From positions 186,001 to 250,000 of the forward strand of contig OZ316898.1 in assembly GCA_973895155.1 (NCBI GenBank): a stretch of 64,000 bases of DNA, in the 5' to 3' direction. This document shows positions 1 through 10,058 of this stretch, in pieces (within the stretch, counting starts at the first letter, position 1; the number at the start of each line of letters is the position of its first letter). This DNA comes from Marsupella aquatica. Lineage: Eukaryota > Marchantiophyta. Position numbers and translations under genes: made by a program. Under the pieces are notes generated by a model. That model had not been told where the DNA came from. It was given only the letters and a program-made list of their open reading frames with translations, and did no database searches.

Positions 1-665
1 TACCAGGATAAGTACCTGGGCAACGGGGAGCTCAGGGCCTCTTCTTTAGCAAGTTTTTAGTTTGCACCAGCCGGGCTGGGATCAAGTAGTACGAGAAGCT
101 CTCGGTTAGTCATACAGTGACCCTTGTGTATATTCATGTTTCCTCATGCCTAAGAGCTGAATAGAGTTGGCCTCACGGCTTAGTTCGCAGAACTTGTGTA
201 TGAGATGTACTGTTTGTATGGCAAGTGCATGGTATGACTCAGTCAGAATGAGTCATTTTGCTATTTGTGTGTCGCATTAACTTGTGTGAAGAGTGCCCAC
301 ATCAACAGAAGGAAGGAAAGTAAGCAGGGGAGTGAGAGTTGGATGTGTCGAGCTGAGAGAGGTCTTAGCGGCTTAACCAAGCCTATTGGGGATCATTCCG
401 GCGGCGGAATCCAAACATACCTAACAAGACGGAGGGGAAGACAGGGGAAGACAGGGGAAGGCCTATATTAGGCCGGCTACGTATCTCATGACCCGATGAA
501 GGATCTGTCCAGTATATGTGTGTAAAATGTTAATAGTAGTAGTAGAAGGTTAGCAGCGTCCCATGCCGCTAAGCCACGGAAACGGCCTCGCCAAGCACGA
601 AACCTGCGGGAATCGGCTTGAGCTGGGGGGTTTCTTGGGTTTAGGGAGCCATGGGACGCACCACA
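1..665 (+). mobile_element. Right-terminal part of a family A giant LTR
   Basis: The sequence matches 34672-35333 and, inverted, 57195-57850 almost base for base and stops at the same point (..GACGCACCACA at 665), followed by GTAGT and unrelated DNA. It is therefore the 3' end of a third family A LTR whose remaining roughly 4 kb lies left of the window. It contains the paired hairpins typical of the family (370-383 and 395-410). Short frames inside it, for example 265-471, recur in all copies but begin with non-ATG codons and have no recognisable product. Whether this is a solo LTR or the end of a complete element cannot be told here. Confidence 0.9.
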
Positions 666-2253
666 GTAGTCACAACTGCCTGTACAAGGTCACAATGAAG
701 GTAAGCCGCTTTGCTTACAATAGCTACCAAGGATTTCTCGTGCAATACCCAAATTTTCTTCCGGTTCCCAATTACTTTTGGCTTGGTCATAGCCAACCCA
801 CTTCACCAAATACTCCAAGATTTGTCTTCCCAACTTATTGTAATAGGAAATGTTATCTTATGTGGAAGAAATGGTTTTCAATGACCACATTGAGGAACTT
901 GAATGGCTATTAAAGCATCTTTGAAGTATGTTAAGCTTAAATCATACCAAGGTGCATTTGGGCAAGAAGTAGCTCAAACTTTTATCAAGATTGTGTTACC
1001 CACCTTCTACTTAGTAGTTCATGAGAAAAATTACACCAAGTAAGTGAAGGAAATCAAAAAGTTATTCCATCCGGATTTTGATCTGATTAGGACACACCAC
1101 CTGGTAGAAAATTGATGACAATTTCCAAACCATTTAACCAAATCCCCGACCAAACCAAGATCTTTAAAGTGTGTTGGAAAGCTCTCTCTGAGGCGATTAA
1201 GGTAGATATAAAGATGTCTGAAAATGGATTTGAAATGACCCCATTTAAGATTATGAGACACCAACCGGTGCAACCAAGAGATATCCAAGATTTGGGTATC
1301 ACCACCGTGCCAGGAAACAGGAAAATCCAAACAGGAAACAGCAAAAAGGAAACAGGATTGAAAATTCATTCAACCAAAATGTCAACAATATGTCCCAAAA
1401 CAACATGTGAAAAGAGAATATTCCATGAATAACCCGGCTAGTCACTGGGTAAAAACGTTCAAAATCCAAAGCAATGTTCACTTTTAATCATCCAGGGTTC
1501 CATACATAGCGATCGACTCAAACGTGAAAACATCATAGCACCAAGCGCTACCCAAAACTGAATACCGTAATGAAACACAACCATGAAACATCATAGCGCC
1601 AGGCGCTACCCAAAAATGAATACCGTAATGATAACAGTTAACAAAACTCAAGCCAAAAATGATTTTTAGAAAAGCGAAAACATTATGTATACACGCTTCT
1701 ACTAATGAAGCACAATACAAAATTCCAAAATGAGGAGCCTAAAGTCCACCTCCACCGATTCAAAATTATTCACTGGATCACAGATAGCATCAGTGAAACA
1801 AGTATCTCCAGGAGGTACCTAAGAGTTTGACCACAATTCTATTCAAGAATGTCGGATCAAAGAAAGACCCAAATCTGTCATTGAGCCCTGCAAACTGTAG
1901 TCAACCTCACCCTAATAGAGTAATCCTCGGTGAAAGAACCCATTCACAAGCCTAACCTAACCCCAAAATGAAGCACCAAGTGCACCTCCTCCGATTCCAA
2001 ACTACAAACCGGATGTGGGTCGCCTCCATGAAATGAGTAGCGCCAGGCGCTACCCAAGACCATGACCATGATCCCGGATCAAACGAAGATTCACATTCAT
2101 CATTGAGCCCTGCCTTCTTGCGTTTTGGCTTCTGTCAAAAGCCAAATGTTTGAGTTGCAAAGTACCGCGCACTAGGAAGCCTTCGCAAAGGGCGCGATGA
2201 AGACTCAGGCAGGTTTGTATCATAGAAATTGATGACCAAGAAATTTGGCAGAC
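666..2253. other. No gene recognised; A+T-rich DNA with short palindromic repeats
   Basis: No reading frame here has a recognisable product. Two near copies of a segment containing AGCGCCAGGCGCTACCCAAAA-like sequence and 'gaataccgtaatga' lie at 1537-1573 and 1595-1631, with another copy of the palindrome at 2038-2055. Frames at 1031-1432 overlap on both strands and look like chance. Confidence 0.5.
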
Positions 2254-2595
2254 TTAAATTTGGCAGACCCTAAACACATCCCAGAAGACATTCGATGAAG
2301 GATGTTCAGGAGTTGGATAATGAATTGAGAATCGCTCCTGAAATGGCCTCGGAGGAGAATCAGGAAGCCAAGGAATGTTCCATTCATTCGGGCTCATACC
2401 CTCGTCCGTGGGCAGCTGAAGATGATTCCTTATGTCGGAAGTCTTGGTCACGCGACTCTTGGTGTCTGCAATCAATGTTGATGACCCAAAGTTGACCGTC
2501 TGATTGGTCTGCTCCTCCAACACTGGCACTTCCCTCTGGGGCCGCACAATGTTATTGACATTGACACCAAGACGCTCCATATCGTCCACTAACAA
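2254..2595 (-). CDS. Hypothetical protein fragment or exon, unrecognised
   Basis: An open frame of about 113 codons with no ATG start. Its upstream border on the minus strand could be a splice acceptor (attgttag before TGGACGATATGG), so it may be a single exon. The peptide is hydrophilic and ends with a proline- and aromatic-rich stretch. I recognise no domain. It lies on the same strand as the broken gene at 3529-5024 and might be a remote part of it, but no splice path was found. It could equally be chance. Confidence 0.2.
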   Translation of the reverse strand: MLVDDMERLGVNVNNIVRPQREVPVLEEQTNQTVNFGSSTLIADTKSRVTKTSDIRNHLQLPTDEGMSPNEWNIPWLPDSPPRPFQERFSIHYPTPEHPSSNVFWDVFRVCQI

Positions 2596-3528
2596 TTACT
2601 TTGATCCTCGGGGGCCTCAATCCAAGGGGTGTCCCATATCACACTCAAAGTTTTGGGGGAATAAACACCCTAAAACTTAAGTCAATAAAGTTTTTTTTAA
2701 GGAATTTTTTACCCCTAACTTAATGGGTATTCCAAGAATATTCCCATATTTGATTTAAAAAAACCCTATGATTCTTATAATTCTCAAAATTGGATTAAAA
2801 TAACCCTAATGTTCTTCAACAAAAATTTAAAAGTATTTCATTAAACCCAATAAAAAACCCTATACTGATTCGCGCGTGATGGGTCGAAGAAAAGAAGTGA
2901 GGACCCCGGGCTTTGATCACGGTACTCATTGCTTATAGCGCATGAAACAACCTTCAAGTGTAGAGTACACTTTCCAAACCGCCAGAGCACAATGTGAACA
3001 GTTGGAATGAAACTCGTCTGGAGGGCTTACTCGAATGTATGCCCCCCTCAAAGGATCATTGTTTTTTGGATTCAACGGACATACGACCCAACCTACGGAT
3101 GAGAATGGACCAACGGGGAATATCGACCCAACGGGTGCTAACGTTCATTTCATTATGAACTTAACCGACAAAACTTCAACGGTAATACTCATTCTGGAAG
3201 GCATATTATTGGCTAACACCTGGCGCTATCAAAAACAAAGTCATTTCCATGTCATTTTCGTTGCTTGAAAATTCCAAAAACATGTTATTTGGATAACCTC
3301 GGGCGCTATAAAAATAAGAGTCACCCAGAACATGTCCCCAAAAGAATCTGAATCCAAGTTTTGCAATGGTCTTTGGCATGAAGCCAGACGCTAAATTGAA
3401 ATATACAACTTTCATATTTCTCCAAGCTCACTAGTGAACACAATATACCAATTTGACTACAAATCTTTGTTAATGTCTGAACATTTTTATACAATGGAAA
3501 TGATACAAATGGGGTTCTCATAACTGAT

Positions 3529-5024
3529 CTACTCAGATGACTCTATCTCACTACTATCGGATCTATCGGTAGACTCCACCTCATCGTCCACAAACTCACT
3601 CCGGCACATGTCATCCACAAATTTGTTCACCAAAAACTTCCTATCGGAACCTCTCCTAAGTCTCAGACCTTTTGTTTCCCAAGACAATGTCCGAGACCTC
3701 TCTACTTTTCTGGCGGCTTTCTCAGCATAGGATGGGAGAATAAATGGTTTTTTGGGTGTAATCTCCATAGCTTCAGCGATCATTTTCCAGAGTTCAAACC
3801 TTCTCCGCGTATTCCACTTCGACCTGAAAGTTTCATCCATATTAAAACAAACACTAAGTTTACCAAAAATATGTTGCTGAAAACAGTCGTACATTTGGAG
3901 TGAGCTTACGAGCATTACTCAGAAGACTCCTCATCCTCGGAATCATATTTTGATCCTGAGGGATTTATTTTCTCTGCCTCGTTGTCTCCTAGATTGACAA
4001 CTGGAACCTCTTCCTCATCAGATTCCCCAGCAACATCCGGCTTGCTCTCTTCGGAATCAAAGTTCAAAATTGATCGTACTCTGTCCAACTTCTCTTTCCC
4101 TGTCCTTGACAATCTCTTCTCTGGAGTCAAAGTTGACTTTGGCTCCAAAAGGTCAGCTAAGGTACACTTTGAAGCCGTGACAAACTTTGTTCGCCCTTCC
4201 ACCCCAACAACAAATCTACCACAATAGTCTCCCGCCACGAATGAACTTCCTGAGCAACAGGTCCAGTCGATCACAATATCCCCTAGACAGGAGATGATCT
4301 CTATAACGGACTGCATAAAACCAATTGTGAGCTGCCCATTTTGACAAGCCACAAGTTCTGGCATTGGATTCGACTTTAAAGACGAAAGTCCTATCAGATT
4401 TGTAATTGATCGAAGGATCTTTGGAAGGCGACAATGGACGGAACTTGGGATCTTTTGGTATTGTTGATTTTCTCAAAACCCAAGTATATCCAACCGCAGC
4501 GTGAAGATCTACAAAACAATAGAATAGTAAGGTCGTGAAACAAAAATATGTAGATGTATATTGATATACAAGATTAGCGCCTGGCGCTGGCCAAAATGGA
4601 TGATATACAAGATTAGCGTCTGGCTTTGGCCAAAATGGATGTCATTCATTACCTGAATGTCAGACTTAGGTTTGTACATAGGAAAGCCCATGACAACTGT
4701 ATACGATGCAATACAATCAAAATTTTGCGACTGTTGGCATGCAGATATCACTTCCAAAATCTGGTCATACTCTCCAGTGTGAAGAATAGCCAGAAGTCCG
4801 TCGACCAAAAGGAAAGGGTTCATTGCGCTAAAGAAAGCCCCAGGGAGAGAGTGGTCTTGCACATTCCATTTCGGGACTTTCTTGTCCAAAAGTGATGGCC
4901 TCAATCCGATAGGCAAATATAGAAATCTTGCATCGACACCAAATGCCCTAACTTTGCCACCTCTCATAACCCCCTTCGACCAAGAACCCAACTTCACAAG
5001 ATTCTTCCCTAGGCCTCTACCCAC
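3529..5024 (-). pseudogene. Broken multi-exon gene with an amino-methyltransferase-like motif
   Basis: Several minus-strand frames in different phases look like exons of one decayed gene: about 5024-4655 (ends at a CAG|GTAATG donor), 4511-4216 (preceded by a good acceptor, ttgttttgtag), 4364-3915, and about 3821-3529 (preceded by the acceptor ctttcag). The 4364-3915 frame contains GDIVIDWTCCSGSS followed by GRFVVGVEG. This follows the pattern of the S-adenosylmethionine-binding motif I of N4/N6 amino-methyltransferases (GDxVLDPFxGSG..GRxxxGIE), though the usual DPF is changed to DWT. The last two frames both end in an acidic serine-rich tail with the same ESSE terminus. Joining the exons with the visible splice sites leaves stops or phase conflicts, so the gene is probably dead. 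The methyltransferase reading is an inference from one motif; no DPPY-type catalytic motif was found. Confidence 0.4.
4575..4637. repeat. Tandem pair of the AGCGCC..GGCGCT palindromic motif
   Basis: Two adjacent copies, TAGCGCCTGGCGCTGGCC at 4575-4592 and a diverged TAGCGTCTGGCTTTGGCC at 4617-4634, each followed by AAAATGGATG and preceded by 'atatacaagat', make a tandem duplication of about 42 bp. The same palindromic core recurs at 1537, 1595, 2038, 3214 and, loosely, 41427. Confidence 0.6.
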
Positions 5025-5901
5025 TAGTAGAAACCGGGGTAATTTAGACCATACCTTATAGGACTAAGCCCACTAAGTCCTTCTTCCATACTTTAAATGA
5101 CTCGCATCCATTGCCAAGGTTTTGTTAAAGACTATAAAAGACTTTGAGTGTTTTCCGGTTTAGTTAAAGACTATGAAAAGTAACCTTGCTACTTTGTGAA
5201 GGGTGAACACTCTAGGACATCATGGGTTTTGTTCTTGGAATCACTCTAAAGGTCCACACAAAGACTAGTATAATACAACGTCTTACAAGGGTTCATGATA
5301 AGAGTATACTTAAGAAGGACCGGCGACATGCTACTTTTTGGCCTAAGTGCTTAAGGACATGCCTTGTGTATATCACCAACCTTAACTAACATTGCACCAT
5401 AAATATCCATGTAACGGGTACTTTTCATAACTTAGGGTACAACTGTACTGGAGGGCTTAGGGTGGTTTCTAACCGGAACCGGAACTAATGCATCACTATA
5501 ACCCTAGCTAGGTACAACTCCCACACCATGATATATTCCGCATTGCCAACTAGTGTCATTTTAATAGGGTCATGGCCACTAATTGGCACAATGAACAGTC
5601 TAGCCCGTGATTGATTTTAGTCTAAATGATGGTGCCTTTTGATCCAAGATTAATTCCACAAGGGGGGGGGAGGGTTAGGGTGGGGCACAACTAATTAAGT
5701 GGCCATGACTTTGTCACCAAAGGATTTTATTTAAATTTATCCTTAACCCGTGTTAGTTTTGTGTCTTTTGTTGCCTAACACTCTGGCGTGGACGTACTTA
5801 TTATGCTCAACGGGTCACCTCAACGGAAACGAGCTTACATGACTGCTTGCACTAAGTCTTGGGTTAGGGTGAGTGTGCTTTGGTCATCATAGCAAATTAG
5901 G
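5025..5901. other. No gene recognised
   Basis: No frame longer than about 60 codons and no recognisable product. Nothing else was seen apart from a run of nine G at 5661-5669. Confidence 0.5.
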
Positions 5902-5906
5902 AATAT

Positions 5907-6049
5907 TGTTGTAACTCATACTTGAGTTAAGTCTACCTTTGGGATAACTACCTATGTAACTACCCTAACTACTTAGGCCGTAGCCACATGTACATATTCT
6001 ACCAAGAGTAAAGATGGAACCAACTCTTTGTCTCATTTCTCCCACAACA
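5907..6049 (+). repeat. 5' LTR (143 bp) of the short-LTR element
   Basis: Begins TGTTGTAACTC and ends TCCCACAACA. It is followed by the presumed primer binding site at 6050-6066. No clear TATA box was identified. Confidence 0.9.
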
Positions 6050-7277
6050 CGTTATCAGCACGAGCCTAAGACTGGCTGAATTTTTTTTTAGGCCATGACT
6101 GATTCACTCTAAGACGAAGAAAGAAGGGAAAAGACGTGATTCGAATGTGCCAAAGTTTTTTTTGCGAGAGCTGCTTGAAGCGCTGCACGAGCAATTTTTC
6201 TTTGGAAGAAAGGCCAAGGAAGAATTGATCCCAGCTATGGTGAATTGAATATCAAGGCGCCATCTTATTCGGTGCACGCTTTTCAAGTCAGTATAGCAGT
6301 AAGGCAATAGCAACAGTCAGTCAGAGCCAATGTTGTTGACGCGTTCACAAATCTGGAAACGAGCCAGCGATTGGAACTCCAGCCATTTCGAGGAGTCGGA
6401 AGTTGGTGGCCAAGGTGTTTTCTCACTCCCTGGCGAGCAAGACCCTCACACCAACTACATCTTTTATTGATAAGATTTCTAGCGAGCACCAGCTCACTGA
6501 CGGCTGGTCGTGAGCGCACAACAGATTGGAGTACGACAACCTACTCTATTTCCTGTGTTTGCTTCCAGTTCTACTCGAGTCTACCGCTGGAGGCATTCGA
6601 AATGGACGAAGCAGTAACAGGATGTTGTGATTTCTTTCCCGACACTACGCTTTCCCGACACTATGCTGACAGAAAAGCAGGACAAACATGGGGAAATTAA
6701 ACCCGTTGGTCGCATCACTGGAAAACGAAAGAAGGATTTGGAGCAATCGCGTAAGAAGTGCAAAAAGAAGCAAGTGAAGAAAGTCGCGACTTACAGACCA
6801 TAGAAAGTAGCGACCTCCACTTCAGGCAGCGAGATCATCACACAAGCAAACCGATCCAAGGCGCAGATCACAGCCTCAATTCCATAAGGAACTCGTAAGG
6901 ATAGCAGGAGATAAGGAAATTTTTCTTAGAAGATTCGAAGAGAACTCAAGAAGAAAGCAGAACAGGCTATGGCGATTAAAATCTGAAAACGCTCGGGAAG
7001 AGAAGAAGAAGAGAGATCGAACAAGAGAGCACTTTTTAGAAAATTGGACATAGAAATTCATAAGGCATTCGAGAGGAATCGATAAGGACAGCAAGAATAG
7101 AAACGCAAATCGATATCATCACACAAGAGGACCGATCCTGAGAAGCAACATTCCCCCAGGGTGAAAAGGATAAGAAGAGCAAGACGACAACAATAGAGAG
7201 AAGACGATCAAAAAGCAGAAAGAAGAATTCGATTAGGACATCGCGACCTCATAGGGACAGGCCTCGCTCGATAGCCA

Positions 7278-8019
7278 ATGATAGCCGCATGGGATGCAGC
7301 TATCTTGGAGCAAAATTTGGCTATCACGGAGAGAATAGTTGCATATGAGGAGAGAGACGTTGCTCTTCTGCTACGTGACGTAGCTTACGCTGATCGAGAT
7401 TCCGCCATGGAGGAACGCGATGCTGCTGTTACAACTCTTGATATTTCAGCGAACAACACCCTTGTCGAAAAGAGGCCATTGGTGAAAGATTCAAAGCTCT
7501 TCCATACGCTGAGTATGAAAAAGAATTGTACTATTGTAGGAGTTTTTCATCAGGCTCCCTTGTCTTCCACACGGTACAGTGCTGTTGTTCAAGAGCAAAG
7601 TGACCTTGGCAAGATCGGCAATGCCAAAAGAGTCAGTTTGTGGGTTTCCTAGGAAGAGGAAGCTAATAGTGAAATCTACGCTCGATCGCACAGTGCATTC
7701 GAAAAGATCATGTCGTTCTCCCCAAGAGCATCGTTTGGAGCTTGGAGATAGCGACGAGGCCGATTACCTGAAGGGCCCAAACGATGATGTTCACGTTGAT
7801 AATGTGCGATACCCCATTCCCCACTACTCCTGTATAGGTGTGAGACAGCAGTGTTACAGATGGGGTAACGGGGGCTGGCAATTCTCGTGTTGCACTACTA
7901 TGATCTCCATGAACGTTTTGGAACAACTCGGCTCCAAAGGGATAAATGTAAATTATCCTGTCGATTTGAAGGAGCACTAGGCAAAGCATGGAACTAACCG
8001 TTACGTTACAATTCGATAA
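7278..8019 (+). pseudogene. Captured BBR/BPC (BASIC PENTACYSTEINE, GAGA-binding) gene copy, broken
   Basis: BBR/BPC proteins are plant nuclear transcription factors that bind GA-repeat DNA through a C-terminal cysteine-containing domain. The 5' part (7278 on) encodes the N-terminal alanine-zipper-like repeat of xxERDxA units (YEERDVALL, YADRDSAMEERDAAV). After a frame change between about 7600 and 7650 comes the C-terminal domain: CYRWGNGGW, a CCTT motif, then PVDLKEH. The next codon is TAG where the family has Trp. In the same frame it continues AKHGTNRYVTIR and TAA at 8017-8019, which is the exact family C-terminus. About 20 residues usually found between CCTTxISM and the final helix are missing, and one of the five conserved cysteines is replaced by Tyr. 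No introns interrupt the region. It lies wholly inside the retrotransposon at 5907-10053, so it was presumably captured from an mRNA. It is not expected to make a working protein. Confidence 0.85.
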
Positions 8020-8099
8020 CAAGACGAAGCATGCTCCGTCATTCAAGATCGATGACATGTAGGGAAGTTTCCGTCAATCATATTTGTGAAGCTCTCATG

Positions 8100-9900
8100 A
8101 CAAGCGCAAAATGTTTTGGTTTCGGGGGCCAAGTGAGGCACACTGGGCGTTTGCCGAGATGATACGTGGTTATACTGACGCGTCTGCACGAGTTCCACAT
8201 TTGAAGTATATAATACTGTTGTATTTTGTAAGTTCATGGAGATCTGCGTTTTGGAACGAGTCATCAGACCTCCTATTTCCAGTCCGTGAAGGCGACCTCA
8301 TACGGAAGATTGATTCATAAGGAACACCCATACGCCTAATTCCCAATTGAAAAGATAAGAAGAGAGAAGATGCTACAGAAATCGAACGCAGATCGTGAGC
8401 AAGGCAGGCAGGATCGCGAACATATAAAGACAGTCCATGATCGAACGCAAAGGGAGAAACTGAAAACTTCGAAGGAAAGAATGCGAGACAGCGGAGAAAC
8501 AATAAGCACCGAAGGCAAGGAGGATAAATCCAAGAACATTGAAGGAAGCACAAACCCGAAAAACCAAAGAGAGAACGTGAGGAACGCCAGGAGAGAGAAG
8601 GACGTCCAGTGCAGACGGAGATCGTGGTACAAGCTAAAGACGAGACGCCGGGCAAAGGAGACAAACAAAGAGAAGCCATCAAACCAAAGGAAAGTCCTCC
8701 ACCTTTTCTTCTAAGAAGACCATTTTACACTAAGTAATGGAGAACTAAAGAACAAAGAGACTTTCTCTTCAAAAGGAAAGAAAAACCAAACAACAAAGCA
8801 TGAAGTAAGGACATAAAGAAAGAAGCTGAACTACAGAACCTACATGGCGACAAATGATGATTACTTCCACCAATTAATTTCATAAATTCAAGGGGAGATA
8901 TTTTTCCCAGGGGTGCCTACTACACATAAAATCCCTGTGCCTACTGCACATGGAAGCAAATGGGTGCCTACTGCACACCCAGCCAGAAAGGAAAAATATT
9001 TGACAAATTGAGGGGGAGACCTCAAGTAAGACTTGACATCAAGCAATGTAACCCATGGGATGTGCCTATTGCACAAGTGCCTTTCGCACCAATGAATACC
9101 TAAAAATGGAACTCTATTCCATGCATATGGCAAATCATGAAATCTAAGGAATTTTTATAAATGATTGAATATGGTGTTAACACAATCACTTACCAATACT
9201 TGATGAGGTATACTGGATATTAAAGTACCATATGATAATATGAGGTACAGTACCAGGTCATAAGGTACCATAAGGTGAGACATGGCATGGTAAGGCACCA
9301 TAAGAGATGGTGCGCCATACCCCAATATGATAACCCTACGTTGTGGATATGGTACGTGATGTGGTGCAAATAGGTTATGCCCACACCAAATCTAGGGTTG
9401 GACACCCAATCCAATTCCAAGGCCATGGATTACACCATATCATCTTCGTTTTGTACTAATACTTTACTTTGTCATGGCATGTAATCGGTGACCATCAAGG
9501 AGTCTCCATTTCCAGATTGGAAGGAGACACGAGAAACAATCAACCAAGGAAGATCTTCAACAAGCCTATAGTGTTGACAAACACCTTAAGAGACTTTGTA
9601 GAAATTACACATACACTATATTCTTAAACCCAATTATGTTACACCCATGGGGATGGTAATACTCTTTCCTCCCACAAAGAAAGTAGGGGAGGTTTTAATG
9701 AGGTTACATCCCCCACTTACACTTTACCATGCAACATGAATTATAAGACATCTATTAGGAGAAGCTTGACATTCATTTATAGTAGACTTGAGATGGCTAC
9801 ACCATTTATAAAATAGGCTAGACATAAACAAAACCTATTGTATACCACTGAATATACCCAAAGTAGACTCTTGATTGTAACATTTCAACCCCAATGTTAC
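8100..9900 (+). other. Retrotransposon interior without recognisable genes
   Basis: The stretch 8340-8720 is strongly purine-rich and gives a lysine/glutamate-rich open frame with no known domain. At 8910-8990 and 9063-9090 a short phrase (gtgcctactgcacac) is repeated several times. At 9220-9320 'aaggtacca' is repeated. No pol motif was seen. Confidence 0.5.
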
Positions 9901-9910
9901 AAAGGGGGAG

Positions 9911-10053
9911 TGTTGTAACTCATACTTGAGTTAAGTCTACCTTTGGGATAACTACCTATGTAACTACCCTAACTACTTAGGCCGTAGCCACATGTACATA
10001 TTCTACCAAGAGTAAAGATGGAACCAACTCTTTGTCTCATTTCTCCCACAACA
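9911..10053 (+). repeat. 3' LTR (143 bp) of the short-LTR element
   Basis: No difference from the 5' LTR was found by eye. It is preceded by the polypurine tract AAAGGGGGAG and followed by the target duplication AATAT. Confidence 0.9.
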
Positions 10054-10058
10054 AATAT

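Larger units (their letters stand above)
5907..10053 (+). mobile_element. Complete non-autonomous short-LTR retrotransposon (Copia-like)
   Basis: Two LTRs of 143 bp (5907-6049 and 9911-10053) read identically, begin TGTTGTAAC and end CCCACAACA. The element is flanked by the 5-bp target duplication AATAT (5902-5906 and 10054-10058). Directly after the left LTR is CGTTATCAGCACGAGCC, a primer-binding-site arrangement seen in many plant Copia elements. Directly before the right LTR is the polypurine tract AAAGGGGGAG (9901-9910). The 3.86-kb interior has no gag, protease, integrase, reverse transcriptase or RNase H that I can recognise, so it must be moved by proteins of another element. Identical LTRs indicate a young insertion. 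The interior carries a captured host gene (7278-8019) and purine-rich sequence of unknown origin. Confidence 0.9.

Noticed and set aside
265-471. Small protein repeated in all three A LTR ends
   Set aside because: It starts with TTG, and the open frame in several copies only reflects recent common origin; the third copy (57389-57586) already has a length change.
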